Shown one piece after another: positions 24,781 through 37,168 of a stretch of 64,000 nt of DNA (position 1 is its first letter; each line of letters starts with the position of its first letter). The notes beneath the pieces were generated by a model. The model made no database searches. It saw only the letters and a program-made list of their open reading frames with translations, and was not told where the DNA came from. The stretch lies in the NCBI GenBank assembly GCA_014706295.1, contig JACSVZ010000009.1, forward strand, positions 36,955,768 to 37,019,767, read 5' to 3'. Position numbers and translations under genes: made by a program. Source of the stretch: Lycocorax pyrrhopterus obiensis (Eukaryota > Chordata > Aves > Passeriformes > Paradisaeidae).

Positions 24781-24960
24781 AAATGTTTTATCACGCTTTT
24801 GCTGCGTGTTCTAAATGATAAATAACGACAATGGATGTCTTATCAAGTATTTATCTCCTATTGTCGGGCTTTGAGCAGAGCATTAAGTCTAAGTGCTGGT
24901 GAGGCTGGGTATTAACAAAGCCATTTGTGATAAATGGAGCAGCCTTGGTGGGTCACTGAC
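24781..24960. promoter_or_regulatory. Candidate regulatory block with inverted SOX-like sites
   Basis: CGACAAT (24826-24832, continuing as CGACAATGG) and its complement ATTGTCG (24860-24866) lie 27 bp apart in opposite orientation. Both match the core bound by SOX-family HMG proteins (ACAAT/ATTGT). The surrounding 180 bp is transposon-free, AT-rich but complex, with a TTTTATCACG element near 24787. Function is inferred from motif arrangement only. Confidence 0.3.
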
Positions 24961-26738
24961 ACTTTGACAAGCTTTCCATAGGCGTTTTTCCCTGCAATGT
25001 TTTTGCTCTTTTGTTTTTACCACCCAGTTGAAGTAATTGCATTCTAAGGACAATAATAAAATACGTTATTAATTGGGAATAAACAAATAAAGCTGAGTCT
25101 CCTGAAGGCACTGAAATGAGAGGGTGATGTGGCTGCAATGGCAAAAGGATCCATTCCTTTCACTACCTGCAATGCTGTCCTAAAAAGCAGAACAAATAAC
25201 CATATTACAGAGTCATATGATGAATTATTGATGAACGGTCGGTGATTAAGTTCAAAGAGACCTTGAGGATCACATCCAAAAAGTCTTTGCACTGGAACCA
25301 GGTAGTTCCTTCAGCTTCAGCCTAGGTTTGTGGTTCTCTCCCTAGGGCAAAGCTCTTTTTGCACCATAAAGCCTGAAATAATAATAATATCTCAAATAGG
25401 AACTTCACTGAGCTCTGCTTATTGACACATTCCAGTGGCGTTTGTTGTTAAAAGCTGCCCTTTAATTCCTGTGTTCCTATTTATCATCCTATGTACAAGA
25501 ATATGGGAAATGGAATATTGAACTCATCTTTTGGGTGGGAAGCCTCCAACATTCCACCATTGTCTCCTGCATCAAGACAGCATTGCCCCAAATTTCAGTA
25601 CTGCTTGTACGGGCAGGTTCAGCATCAACCCAGCCCAGGTCACATCTGTCAAGGGAGCAAAAAGGGATCTCCTCATATTGGAACCAGAGCTGGGAAGAGG
25701 AGAGGAAACCTCAGCAGAAGCTGCCGGGCAGCTCCAGGGGTGCCCATCCCTCTCCCAGCTCCAAGGGCAGTTGGAACTCTGCCTCCCAAACACCACAAGT
25801 CAGATAAGGCAATTCCTGTCCCGGGGGATAATCTATTTTTGACTTAGGCACGCTCAAGGAAGACTAAAGTGATGAGTAAACAGATTTTTGAGGAAGCAGT
25901 TTTAAGCTGTGTTGACTGTGGGGCGGGAGGACCATCCTCTGGCATCAGGAGAGGAATTTGCCCACAGTTGGGAAGTCAAACTCTGCTCCTGCCAGCCCGG
26001 GAATGTCCTTCAGGGCCTTTGTGTCCCAGAAGCTGGGCTTCCTTACTGAAGCAGCACATTTCTTGAGGGACAGAAGGCTGTAGTTTGAAAAAATAAAATA
26101 GAAGAACTTTCCAGCTTTTTCTCTACATGAATTTTTTGTCAATGGATTGCTGTTAAATTCCCAGGGTTTTTCCAAAAATGGGACACTGTCAGTGTTAGAT
26201 GACCACTCTTGGTACAAGATGCAGTAATACAATTGTTAGATTCAACAAAAACAGCAAAACCTAAAGTTAAATAGAAAAACTGATGGCCAAAAATAGATGG
26301 GAAACAAAACAGGGAACTTTGATTATAAAACTAAAATAAATTCCTGAGTTTAAAACAAACATTTAGCAAATCTCTCAAAGGTCAGCTCAACATGTAAATG
26401 CTCATCTGATAAATTAAATCTATAAGTTTGTGTTTTATATGAACACAAAATCCAAAGCACCTAATTTTCTTCCTAGCACTGGAAATGTGCATAAGGGATT
26501 TTTCCTCTCCCTCACAAATTAGTTTTTCTGGGGTTAATATATGTGAAATAATATTCAACCATTACTTTTCTATAAGCATGGGAAAAATTTGGCAAGGGTT
26601 TTTTGGGGTTTTAGGGTTTTTTTCTGTTGTTTTAGGTTTTTTTCTTTTACATTTGTAATCTGTGTTTTAGATGTGAAAGAGCAACACAAATTTTCTGCCA
26701 CGAACTTCTGCCACGGACAACACCTTTGGGCATATGAT
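24961..26738. other. Single-copy DNA, no gene seen
   Basis: No transposon or gene is recognised. The stretch ends in a T/G-rich run at about 26596-26645 (GGGGTTTTAGGGTTTTTTTC), which is low-complexity and not a telomeric repeat. Confidence 0.5.
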
Positions 26739-26832
26739 GGGATGGTTGGGGTGTCTGTGCAGGGCCAGGAGCTGGACTTCCATGATCCTTGTGGGTCCCT
26801 TCCAGTTCAGGACACTCTAGGATTCTCTGCTT
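26739..26832 (+). mobile_element. CR1 LINE 3'-terminal fragment, third 3'-end type
   Basis: About 95 bp of a CR1 3' end is present: GGATGGTTGGGGTGTCTGTG, CAGGGCCAGGAGCTGGACTT, CCTTGTGGGTCCCTTCCAG, then a worn terminal GGACACTCTAGGATTCTCTG. The GGGCCAGGAG...CCTTGTGGGTCCC wording differs from the other two CR1 types here and is shared with the fragments at 37.1 kb (reversed) and 63.0 kb. Confidence 0.85.
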
Positions 26833-27589
26833 TCATTTTTAAACAAAGTGGTCAAATCCTAAAACTTTTAGGCTCCCAAAGCCTTTAGGATGTGGATCTC
26901 ACCCACTACTGACAGTTCCATGTACAAGGTGCCAGGAGAAGGGAAAGGAAGGGAAAGTGTCCCGCATCCCACACTCTCCCAAGCCAAAGACCAAGCTCTG
27001 CTCTGAAGGCCCTTTTTCCTTCTGCAAAACCAGTTTAAATTAAAAATAATTGTTTCAAAATGTCTTCATAAAGATGTTTCAAATGCCACCTGATTCAGCA
27101 CTGAGTTTGCTGATAGAAACAACAGATTTAGGGAGAAAAGGCTGCCTAAGCTTCAAAATAATCCTTTCCACATAAGCACAGACAGAGTGGGGGATGATGT
27201 TGGACCCTATTATTCATGGCAAAGCCTAATAAAAATAAATAAGCACAACCACAGAAACCAATCCCAAAATATCAGAACTCATTTCTAATTATTATATTTG
27301 ATTGTGTCTTGAATATTCACCCAGCTCAAGCACCGCTCATTTTTTACATATTTTATCCAGCAATTATTCTTCCTCCTTATCTAAGGAGTTCTTAACCCCT
27401 GAGATAAGAAACAAAACGCTGGAAAACATGATCTGTATAAAACTGATGCTAAGTGAGCTGGTTGAACCCAAAGGGAAGGATCAGCAGTGATAAGTTTGTA
27501 CATGGAAGGGTGGGAGCAAAGAATTTGCTCTGTGTGTCCACTTCAAAAAGGATAAATAGTAACAGGCTGGAACTGCTGAGAAGGAGATT
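26833..27589. other. Single-copy DNA
   Basis: No gene or repeat is recognised, apart from a short purine-rich run near 26938-26958. Confidence 0.5.
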
Positions 27590-27718
27590 TTGATTAGACA
27601 TTAACAAAAAAAAGAGCCTATAGAGATTGTGGGAACTCCATCAGTGGAGATTTAAAGAGCCAGTTAGACAAGGATCTGTCACAAAGGATTTGGGCACAGC
27701 TGATCCTGCCTCCAAGCC
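27590..27718 (+). mobile_element. Old CR1/L3-like LINE fragment
   Basis: TTTTGATTAGACATTAAC, then GAGATTGTGGGAACTCCATC and AGTGGAGATTTAAAGAGCCA, then GACAAGGATCTGTCACAAAG and CTGATCCTGCCTCC follow the block order of ancient amniote CR1/L3-type elements (a GATTAGATATTAGG-like block, a GTGGAATCTCCATC-like block, then a GGACAA...CTGTCAGGGATGG-like block). It is much more diverged than the avian CR1 tails around it and has lost part of its middle. I assign it from memory of the family's 3' region, so moderate confidence is appropriate. Confidence 0.6.
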
Positions 27719-30310
27719 CTATTTCCTATAATATCTCTGCTCTTCCCTCTCTACTTGCACTGTTAATTCAGACTTTGTTTTTACCATGTGAGAATATTTT
27801 CCTATTTTCACTTCACCTGTAAATGAAACACATTCAATACTCCTCTTTTTCACTTTTGCCTGAAACTTTAGGCATCTAGAATTCACTAAGTATTTTAAAA
27901 CAAGTACAGCCTTCAGTAATCCAAAATAATGTTTGCTCCTTATGTCTTTTTTCATTTAAGAAATAGCACACGTTAAAGTAAACATTTATCAATATGACAC
28001 ACAAGTGACAAATTAAAAATTGGGTGAAAACCAAATAGAATGAGTAAATGACACCAAAATACAAAACCAAACTGGCACCAGGCATCTCAATGCCTGAAGA
28101 GTAAACTTTCCCTCCTCTGATATTTTAGATGATGCTGGGGGAAAAACTAAAAAATCTTGCTGAGGAACACTCTCCCTGTCCTGATTTAAACCAAAGATTA
28201 AAATGAAGATGAGAAGACATAGAGGAAGTAGTTTTGGTCAAAGTACAAACAACTCCTAATTCCCATAAAGATGAAATGTGGATTTATCTCCAGGATCTGT
28301 TGCTTTTCATCAGAGCAGCCTCGGAAGGAAGAGACAAGAGGAACTGCAATGCAAACTGAAAACCACCCAGGAAATTTTCCTGAGTTTTGAAATAGTTTGA
28401 GTGACGTTCTCGGGGCATTTCCAGAAATAGAAATGCCCAGTGCTCAAGTACAGCAAAGAAAGCAAATATCCCTGCTGCAGCAAAATCAAAAATAGGCCTG
28501 GAGCTTTCAAACCCTCCCATCATCATTCCTTTAACCTTGTCCCTCTTGCCCGTGCGAGTTCTCCCTCTGTGTTCCCACAATCCACCCAAAGTGTTGGCAC
28601 CAGGAGAAATTCATGGCACTTTAATGCAGCCCTCCCTCAGATCAGGCTCTCCATCCTTCCTTTCCAGGCTTTCCAAAGCCTGCCTTTCTTTGAGACTTTT
28701 TCCTGCTTGCCCAACACGTTCCATTTCTCAGTCAGCGCTGAACATCCTTTCTTTCCTAGTCTTTCCCACCCACTGTGAATTTTTAAAAATTGTGGGGGTT
28801 TTTTTTTTCTATACAGGCCATTATATTTAGATTTCCTCTGTTATTTCTACATACACACCATAGAATCAGTCTCCTCTCTACCTGCCTCATACCAGCTTCC
28901 TACTGCCAAAACTCCAACCTGCTGGAATTTTTATCAAGAGATTGAGGCAATTTCTTCTACTTTTTGTAACTTGCTCAACAACAAAAGTTGCACATTAGAA
29001 CTGATTAAATAAACCAAAATCTGGTGGATAAATCAGAAAAACATCTTAGGTTTTGGTTTTAATTCCTTTTTTTCACCGCCCATTGCAGCCTGTGCTTCAG
29101 GAATTTCTTCTTGGAGCCCACTACCCGTGGGATGTAAAATTCTATCGATTAAGCTGAAGTTTAGAAAAAGTTAAGCTGGTAATTTGGTCTCTAATCACCT
29201 CCCACAAAAATCCCAGTGTTTTGTAATGACATCATACATAATCACAAGGCAAAATGGGATGCCATCTGTTTTACCATTTCCCTTTGTCTTATTAATCAGA
29301 ACTTATTTCTGTATCTCACTTTTTCTCTTCTGCGTAGATAATTCAATACATGGAGCCCTTTTTTTTTTAAATTCAGGATTTATCTGACCCACAGGTTTTT
29401 ATAATTTTGTCAGCTCACCAATAAAGCCAGTATGAAATTAGTTCTCCTTACTTGTTCTATTATTTTAGATTTGTGATTAAGTTGTAAATAATTCCAACAA
29501 CCCACAAAAAAAATTCAGTTATGGTGTAATGACACATCAACCATAAAAGCAAAAACAAACATTTTTTTTACATTCTTTTCTTCCTCAAAAATATTTAAGG
29601 ATGAAAATGATTCTCATGAGCAAAATTAGTTCAATACTTATGTACAGAACCTACTGCACCATTCACTGTGGATGTTGCTTTGCTTCAACCTCTCGTAATA
29701 ACAGCAACTGAAGACCCTGAATGTTTCTAGGAAGAAAACACCCTAATTTCAGTCCAGCCCACTGTTTGTAGGATATCTGGGATGACCATCCGAGACCTTT
29801 TCCCTCAGCTCCCACCAGAACCGTCTTGGTGCCCAAACCCCTCAAAGAGCATCAGTAGGGACCGAATCCTTTCTAGAGGACGGGGGCTGACTGTCACCAT
29901 GAAAAACACCCAACACGAGGTTTCTAAACTAAACTGCTGTTCCAGCCTGAAAAAACAAACTTATTGATTACAAATCAGTTTCTGTGGAATGTATCCCCAC
30001 CTCTTTCCCCACCCACAGACAGGAATATCCCTCCCAGCACAAACTCTTCGGGGCACAAACTCTGCCTGCGTCTCTATCGGAAACTGCCGAGCACATCGCA
30101 GCATTCCCCAAAACGAGATAATAATATGCAGAATGTGCTTCTCCAGCATAAAGCATCTGGTTTCACAGCTCATTAGAAGTTTCTTTTTCTCTTATGGCTT
30201 TGTGGATAACTTTTTAAGTCCTATTTAGAGCCAGCAGTAGATTGGCATTTCCAAAGTCACAGTTTGAACACTTTTTGAAAGCTGCAGCGGCCACAGGCCA
30301 CGGTGGCTTT
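27719..30310. other. Single-copy DNA, no gene seen
   Basis: No repeat or gene is recognised. The composition is AT-rich with a T11 run near 28799-28809. Open frames of about 100 codons (28284-28589 -, 28440-28778 +) overlap on opposite strands and look like chance. Confidence 0.5.
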
Positions 30311-30380
30311 ACCAACTTCAGCCCCTCTTTACCAACTTCAGCCCCTCTCTCCCAACTTCAGCCCCTCTCTCCCAATTCTC
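30311..30380. repeat. 20-bp minisatellite, about 3.5 copies
   Basis: The unit ACCAACTTCAGCCCCTCTTT, with a CCC variant of its first bases and a CTCTC variant of its last, repeats about three and a half times in tandem. It is short and local and shows no sign of belonging to a larger element. Confidence 0.85.
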
Positions 30381-30572
30381 CTGACAGAGTTTCCTGCATG
30401 GAAAGTTTTCAGGAAACTTGTGGGGTTGTTTTCAAGTTTACTTTTTTAACTGTTTCCTTTCTATCCCCTTCACAGCCTGCTCAGCTTTCTGTGCTGACTG
30501 AGCTGTGAATTCCTGGAGTTTCATCAGTTCAGGCCTCCCTTCTCTCCTTTATTTAGGGGTAAATAATGCAGG

Positions 30573-30668
30573 GAATCACAGAATAATTTAGGTTGGAAGG
30601 GACCTTAATGCCCATCTAGTTCCAACCTTCCTGTAGAGCAGGGCTGTCCTCCACTTATCCACTCCCTC
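30573..30668 (-). mobile_element. CR1 LINE 3'-terminal fragment
   Basis: On the plus strand GGAATCACAGAATAATTTAGG is followed by GTTGGAAGGGACCTTAATGC and CCATCTAGTTCCAACCTTCC, the reversed last ~65 bp of CR1. The remaining 30 bp (GTAGAGCAGGGCTGTCC...) fits CR1 less well. This is a short 5'-truncated relic. Confidence 0.87.
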
Positions 30669-33400
30669 ATGTAATTTATATTAATTAATTGGGGTGGGGA
30701 TTAATTGCAGGCTGGGAGTTTCACTGAAAGCATCATAAGTGCAGCCTCCTGCCCCAAAATCTCCTGTTTGACTCTCAGAGAGGCTGAATTGATGTGAATT
30801 TTTCCAACAAATTCCAGACAGCCTTTGCAAAAGAGCAGGTTTTAAACCAGGCTTTAACACAGAACACCGTGGAATGTAAAATTCCCCCAATGGCCTGGAA
30901 GGGCACCTGGGATGCTCAGCCACACCAGGAGATGCTGAGGACCTGGACCACCTTGGAATTAGCAGAAATTCCCTGAGCATGCCCAACCCAAATCCTGCTG
31001 CCCTAGGCCAGGGCCTCTCATCACCCTGGAAAACCAGGGTGGGTAAATTCTTGCTCCTCAAGAAAGTTCAGAGACCGATTTTGTCTTGGGTTCGTGGCAC
31101 TGTCCCTTCCCCACCAACTCCTCAGTGCTTCCTGATGGAGCACAAAGTCACCCCTGAAGCTCTCTCTGAAAACCAGTCCCTCCTTCCAAAATAATCTGGA
31201 TTTCCTACAAATTACTCTTCCCTTTCCTGATTTATCACTCCCCCAGTTCCTGTGTGATCTGCGAGCATTAAAAGTTTTTTTTTTCCAGGTCATTACTCAT
31301 TCCACGCAAACGCGTTAGGCCGCGGCTGGATCTCCATGAGATGCTGCTGAAAACATCCCCATTACTTTTTGCAATTAGTTTACCACTTTTAAATCTCCTT
31401 AATAGGGACCACAGTCATTTTTTATGTCCTAATTTCTTTCACTGAAATGCCGTGTGGTACTAAGTCGAGGATGGGATTTTCAGTGCATTATGACAGCTCC
31501 ATGAGCTCAGTCAGTGCCTTTAGCTCAGATCTTTGCTCCCAAAGCCCGAAATCTTGGAGCCAGCTGGCTGCCAAACTTTCCCTTAATTCTGTAATTTTAT
31601 CTAAATTAATTCTATCTAAATTAATACCTGTAATTTTTACCATGACCCATGCCAAGACCCATCCTTTTATGAAAGCAGTTCAGCCAGTGTCTTAAACACA
31701 AATAAAATGAGGGGTGACTAAATAGAAAAGGTTAGGATTCATCAAAATAAGTCATATTAATGAAAATAAGTCATATTTATCAAAATAAGTGATATTTATT
31801 AAAATTCAGGTGTGGGGTAAACTGCTGGTTTGGGGTTTTTTTTTCCTTTTTCATTGGGTTTGGTTTGGGTGTTTGTTTTTTTTTTTTTAATCTTGGCAGA
31901 AATTATTCTCTTTTGGGAAATAATCCTTCCCTCAAGAAAATAATTTAAGGTCTTTTCCTGCAACAAAACCATTGTCAGTCCACCTTTGAGAAGGGTATCT
32001 TCAAGTTAATAACTATTTCTGACTTAGTTAAAGAGTAAAATGTCCCTTCCAGGCAGATTTTTTAACTCAATCAGACACTTAAAGGTAAGATTTCTCCCTT
32101 CTAGAATTCTCTAAAGGGTTTAGGTGTTTAATTCATTTCAACAAGTCTCTGACTAGCAAGGAAAGCCTTTTTGTTGTGATTTATTGGCTTGTCCAGCACC
32201 AGATCTCCCAATAAAACCTGGAGGAGGGATGAGCTGGGAACCTCAAACCAGGCAGTTGCTCCTAACCACAGCTTCCTATTTTTCCTTTTAATTCTTTGTA
32301 TTATTAATTCCATATTAAACCTGCCCAGGACTCACATGATGCTTCAACCAGAGATGCTGCAGCCTGAAAGTGTGACCGTGTGACAGCACGTGATGGTGAA
32401 TATTCCCTGTGGAATGGGATGGCTCCACGGCAGGGGCACATGGCAGGAACAGTTAAAATTCACATTCTCCTGTGTACTTAAAGGGCTCTGGTTGAATTCA
32501 TGAGCTCTAGCTCCCAGTCTTTGAGAGCTGCACACCAGTTTTGGTGGTGGTGCCTGATTTACAGGAAGACTTAGATCCATTCACACCTATTTTTATGGAT
32601 GTTAAATATATGTGTGTGTATGTGCAAAGATAACAGCTTTGTGCACCAGTTTCCCATAGTTATTCTATTTTATCCACTAATTTTTTTTTTTGAGTGTATT
32701 TTCTCAATTAAGAAAAAAAAAATTAATTACATGCTATAACTAAGAAAAGCAAATATTTTCACCCAAAATCTCCATGTCTGGCACATGTTTCTAAGAGGCA
32801 GCAAGGGTCCTCAGGCACTCCAGGTGCAGAATTCCATGGTTCTGTCCATCCTGCCCCATATTTGCGTGTGGCTTCTGGACCTGAGTCAGTTTTCTCTCCT
32901 TGCTCAGCCAAGGATGGATCATTAGACTTGCAGCAATTAGATTTTACTTCAAATCAGCAAAATGGAGATTTCCCCCAATCCCATTTACAACATGCTTGGA
33001 GAAAATAGGGACAATTTCCAATCTCAGCCTCCTTTCTGCTCCATTGTTATACAAAATGGGCACCAAAAGCTACACATAACTATAAAATGATTATGATTTA
33101 TCTGGGTATTTTGTTCCTTTAATCTATCAGGCCAATTGTCCTAATTTAACTAAGTAATTCTGTTAATTTAACTTTGGGGTTAATCTTGCTTTAAGAACAC
33201 TTTTTGCTGAACAGTGAGACCGTGCTCAGCTGGTGCATTTCCTTTTTTAGACCTGAATGTAACCTTTTATTAAAAAAAAACCCCAAAAAACAACAAAAGT
33301 TTCTAGTATATCATGTGATCAATAGATACAAGTACCTTCATTTTTTAAATTAGTCTAAGGCTATTTTCCTTTTACTGTTGTATAAACAGGGAATTGAAGG
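30669..33400. other. Single-copy DNA, no gene seen
   Basis: No gene is recognised. About 30890-31200 is moderately GC-rich unique sequence. About 31288-31345 carries several CpGs (CGCAAACGCGTTAGGCCGCGG) in otherwise AT-rich DNA. T-runs occur at 31840 and 31877 and an A-run near 33270. Confidence 0.45.
31741..31806. repeat. 19-bp tandem repeat, about 3.4 copies
   Basis: ATCAAAATAAGTCATATTA, ATGAAAATAAGTCATATTT and ATCAAAATAAGTGATATTT follow one another, then a partial copy. The differences among units suggest an old local duplication. Confidence 0.8.
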
Positions 33401-33419
33401 GTAAAATAGTTAAAACTTA

Positions 33420-33850
33420 ATGCTATAGTGCTAATGTGGCTTTTAAATCACGTCAGCAGCAATCACTGCATTATAATTAACAATTTATTGAACCAGCAAT
33501 AAAATGAACATCACATTACTTCTTAAAGCAGCAGAATAAAATGGCTAATAAATAGCATAAGCCAGACAAATTGCAGAGTAATAGAAATTTTCTTAAGATT
33601 TATAGTGTGCAGAAAGATGGATGTGCTATTAGTAGGAGCTCCAATACTTGACAAAATTCTTTTGCAAAGACATAGTTACCAGGCATGTCAGAGTTCACAA
33701 GTCTAAGTGGTTTATCCAAATTTCAGCTCACTGCTATTACAGTGGAAAATACTCATTACAAGGTTTTGTAACTGCAAGCAACGCGTACATTTGCCAACAG
33801 TCGAACTGCTACTGCCAAAAAGATACTAAAATATTTTATAAACTGTCAAA
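33420..33850. promoter_or_regulatory. Candidate conserved non-coding block
   Basis: This AT-rich but complex stretch has homeodomain-type cores (TAATTA, TTTATTG), a CACGTCAG element near 33447 and no repeat signature. Open frames are short. I cannot test conservation, so this is texture-based inference only. Confidence 0.22.
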
Positions 33851-34258
33851 TAACAAGTCTGCTCGCTTAATCTGAGTCTATTTTCTACTTCACAGGCGGG
33901 AAAACCTCCCGGGCCTGATCCTGGGGTCCCCAGTCGGGCAAAACTTCCCTTGGCTTTGGCATTTTCGAGTTACCACGAGATTTTCCCCTATGGAAGAGGC
34001 TGGGAGCGAGGGGGAAAAGCCATTAGGGAAGAAACAGGGATTGAGTGGAGCTGGAATACCTCGTCTCTCCCAGGGCTGGGGTTACTGACAACGGAAGCGT
34101 GTGGAGCTCTCAGTGTTCCTGCTGTTCACTCATGTTGTGATTCCTCATGTCAAAGTGTCTCTCTTATGTTCTTCTTTCAGAATAACAGATGCAGTTTTAC
34201 ACGACGTGTCACAACACGGAGCATCAACTGGAAGGAGTCTAAAAGAGCTTTTTTCCTA

Positions 34259-34299
34259 TTTTTTTTCCCCCATTTTTCTTTGGGGGAAAAAAAAAAAAA
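34259..34299. repeat. Perfect T8C5 / G5A8 inverted repeat
   Basis: T8C5 at 34259-34271 is exactly complementary to G5A8 at 34282-34294, with a 10-base spacer. The A-run continues to 34299. The result is a 13-bp stem that is purine-only on one arm. It could be mobile-element debris or simple low-complexity DNA; no gene lies next to it. Confidence 0.85.
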
Positions 34300-34821
34300 G
34301 AGAGGCAAAAAAGCCCAGCGTGCTTTCAACTGAAAAGTGTGGGGAGGGAACTTGCCATGCAGAGTTTCCTTCAGCCACTGTGAGGAAAGGACTTTCACTC
34401 CTCCATTTTAAATTGAGATATATCCAGCAACTACCTCAAGTTCAAATTTCAGATGTATTTGATGTACAAACCTTAAGGTGAAATCGGGTTAATCTCAGCA
34501 GTAACCAGCTGTTAGACAGTGGGGGCTGATGAGAACATGCACACCTTTAATAATGCAGCGCTCCCTGAATCCTGAAGATAAATTACCATTCACTGACTGG
34601 TTGAAGGCGTTGTTGATTACGTGGTGAGATGGTTATTCTATCATTCTCCCAAAAAAAAAGGCAAATTTCCTAATGACTGTGCTTTTCCAACAGGGAATCC
34701 TACTGGGAACATCTTCCACCCGTTCTCTGGGAGACCACGGGGTGAAGCTGAGCACACAAGGGAGGGAATTCCTGGATTTCCATCACCCTACAGTCATGGC
34801 TGGGGTTCCAGCTCCATGAAC

Positions 34822-34862
34822 AGGTGGTTTTTAAGGTCCGTTCCCACCCAAGCCATTCTGTG
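34822..34862 (+). mobile_element. Possible CR1 3'-terminal scrap
   Basis: GGTTTTTAAGGTCCGTTCCC, then ACCCAAGCCATTCTGTGG, matches the last 40 bp of avian CR1 with a few changes. Upstream of this the sequence departs from CR1, so either only the tail inserted or the rest has decayed. Confidence 0.6.
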
Positions 34863-34887
34863 GTGCCCATGGATATTGGATACACTG

Positions 34888-34888
34888 A

Positions 34889-34938
<50 letters not shown>
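34888..34938. repeat. (AAT)n microsatellite
   Basis: This is a perfect run of about 17 ATA/AAT triplets. It begins about 25 bp after a CR1-like tail, where such triplet arrays often grow. Confidence 0.97.
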
Positions 34939-34940
<2 letters not shown>

Positions 34941-36760
34941 GCTGGACCCACGCAGCCCCCTGATTAAGTGGCTGAGCACCAGCCTGGCTGCACTGGAGTC
35001 ATTATTGACACAATGTGAGATGGAGACTTTGGTCTCCACAGACCAGGCAGGGTTTTCCTAAACTGAATTCAACAGAACGAAGTATTTTCACCTTTTTTAA
35101 TGAACTCCTCTAATAGGGAACCCCCAAACAAACAGCAGCAATTGCCTCCTTGAGACCTGTGAACTCATCCCTGCCCCTCATTCCCGGCCACAGCCGTGTT
35201 TCCTGTTCATCCCACACCCACATCTTGGCTCTGGAGGGGCTGGAGCACATTGCTTGAACAGCAGCAACCACAACTCTCGCCTGGAGATCAGGAAAACCCA
35301 AGAGAACATGAAAATGCCAAAGATGAAGATTCAGCCTCAGGTAGCAACAGGACTAAAGCTCATTAAACTAATTGCAGACCTGCTGGGGTTTCATTCCTTG
35401 GACAAAAGGCCGCAGCACCAAATTCACACAAAATTCAGTAGGACATGTTAACATTCCTCATTTCTGCAGAGTGGTGGGGTATGGATCTTCATTCAAAAGA
35501 GAAGAGGGTGCTGCCAACCCCAACTGAAAATTCACATTGTGCAGAGTGCTGAAAACCAGACAAGCAAAGAGAGGCACAGCCCCCTCGGACAGCAGACACA
35601 AATAAAACCAGAGCCATAGGGATGGGGTTTTCCCAATATTAATTCAGCTCTCATTCATTGATGGCAACAGGTTATTTTGCAGAAAAACACAAATTCTTCA
35701 TATCTAATAGCTAAGAGAGCTGCCAAGGCACCCAATAAACACTAAAAAAAAATCCTGATTAAGGAAGTGGTTAAGGTGAATCCCTTCCTCTTGTTTATGT
35801 CTAAAGGATTTGTGATCAAGGTACAAGTTTTGAAACAACAAAAGTGGGAATAATAATGGGATAATGAATTAAAAATATTTCAAAAGAATGTCTCTCTCCT
35901 CTTATTTTGAGGTCCTCCTTCTCTTGTGTCCCCTCCTAATATTTTGAGGATGTTAAAACTGCTCTTACTAAAAACTGCTGAGAAACTTCCACAAGACTTT
36001 TATTCCACGTACAACCCACCATCTCTAATAGTTCTGAATAAAACTCTAAATTTCAGATAAATACCCAACTTGAATTCAAGAAAGAAAAAATACAACATAA
36101 AACATTTTAAAATATCCATAATTGCATCATATGAACTCAGTGTCTGTGTTTCACATCATGATGAAGCAATAGCTGGGTAGACCAAAGTGATTTTTTTGCT
36201 GTAGAGATCTTAAAAAGACCAAATATCCAAAAGCCAAGTCTGGTGCAGTTTTGCTGAAGGTGGGAACCTTCAGGACAGCTGAGTTAGCTGGAAATTCACT
36301 CATATGAGAACAAATCTCTCTGAAAATCAGGTGCTGCCTCCAACTGCACCAAACAGCAAAAAAATCAAGGTATTTCACCATGAGAAATGTAGAGCAGCAT
36401 GGAAATTAATTCATTCCTGCCATCAGCTGAACCACACCAAGTTCTGTGCAACACTCAGCTTGTTTCAGGTTTTAGTGAACTATTCAACAGCTCAGCCTTC
36501 CCTGAGATTTTAAATATTTCAGAGTTTTTAGATATGGAGAGACATTTTTCTATGTGTTACACACAGACATTGATTTTTTGGAGGCAAATGGATGAAGACA
36601 AACTGGTCATACATGAAGTGTCAATAATAATTGATATGGAAAACTGCCAAGTCTCAGATCTGATCCCTGGACTTTCCCATCACTGTTACAGCAGTGGCTG
36701 TGCTGCTGGAGCCCAACTAAACCCAAAGGCAGCGACCATTTCATGCCTTAAAGCTGGGGA
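34939..36760. other. Single-copy DNA, no gene seen
   Basis: No gene or transposon is recognised. It is AT-rich from about 35600 onward. Confidence 0.5.
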
Positions 36761-36980
36761 GAAACACAAACAAAAAATGAAAAAAAAGCCAACCAAACAA
36801 AAAAAAAAAAAAAAAAAACAAAAAATCCCCCAAACAAACAAACAAACCAACCAAAAAAAACTCAAAACAAAACCAAAAAACAAACAAAAAATTAAAAAAA
36901 AAAACAACCAAAAAATCCCCAAAAAACAACAAAGCAACCAACCAAAACAAAAAACCCAAAACCATTTAAAAAAAAAATCA
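36761..36980. repeat. A/C-rich low-complexity tract (AAAC-like)
   Basis: For 220 bp the plus strand is nearly all A with scattered C (runs such as CAAACAAACAAACAAACC and A18) and almost no G or T. The overlapping Lys/Gln/Asn-rich frame on the plus strand (36399-37088) and the Phe/Leu-rich frame on the minus strand are products of this composition. I see no SINE or LINE body attached. Confidence 0.93.
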
Positions 36981-37106
36981 AATGTGGGGTGGGAAATGAC
37001 ACCATCCATCAGAAGTCGTGCAGAAGAGGCCAACCACAATTTCCCAAAATTAATCCCTCACCAGAAAAATCTGCACCCTTTGGGTTAAGGAAAAGATGAG
37101 AAATAA

Positions 37107-37168
37107 ATCACGGAATCACAGAAAATGCTGAGCTGGAAGGGACCCCTCAGGATCATGGAGCCCAACCC
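37107..37168 (-). mobile_element. CR1 LINE 3'-terminal scrap
   Basis: ATCACGGAATCACAGAAAAT, then GCTGAGCTGGAAGGGACCCC and TCAGGATCATGGAGCCCAAC, is the reversed tail of the CR1 type with GGGTCCC...TCC wording also seen at 26.7 and 63.0 kb. Only about 60 bp remains. Confidence 0.82.

Noticed and set aside
26596..26645. Telomere-like G/T run
   Set aside because: Units are irregular (GGGGTTTT, AGGGTTTTTTT) and do not repeat TTAGGG.
36399..37088. 229-codon Lys/Gln-rich frame
   Set aside because: The second half is the A/C-rich low-complexity tract, and the first half matches no family I recognise.
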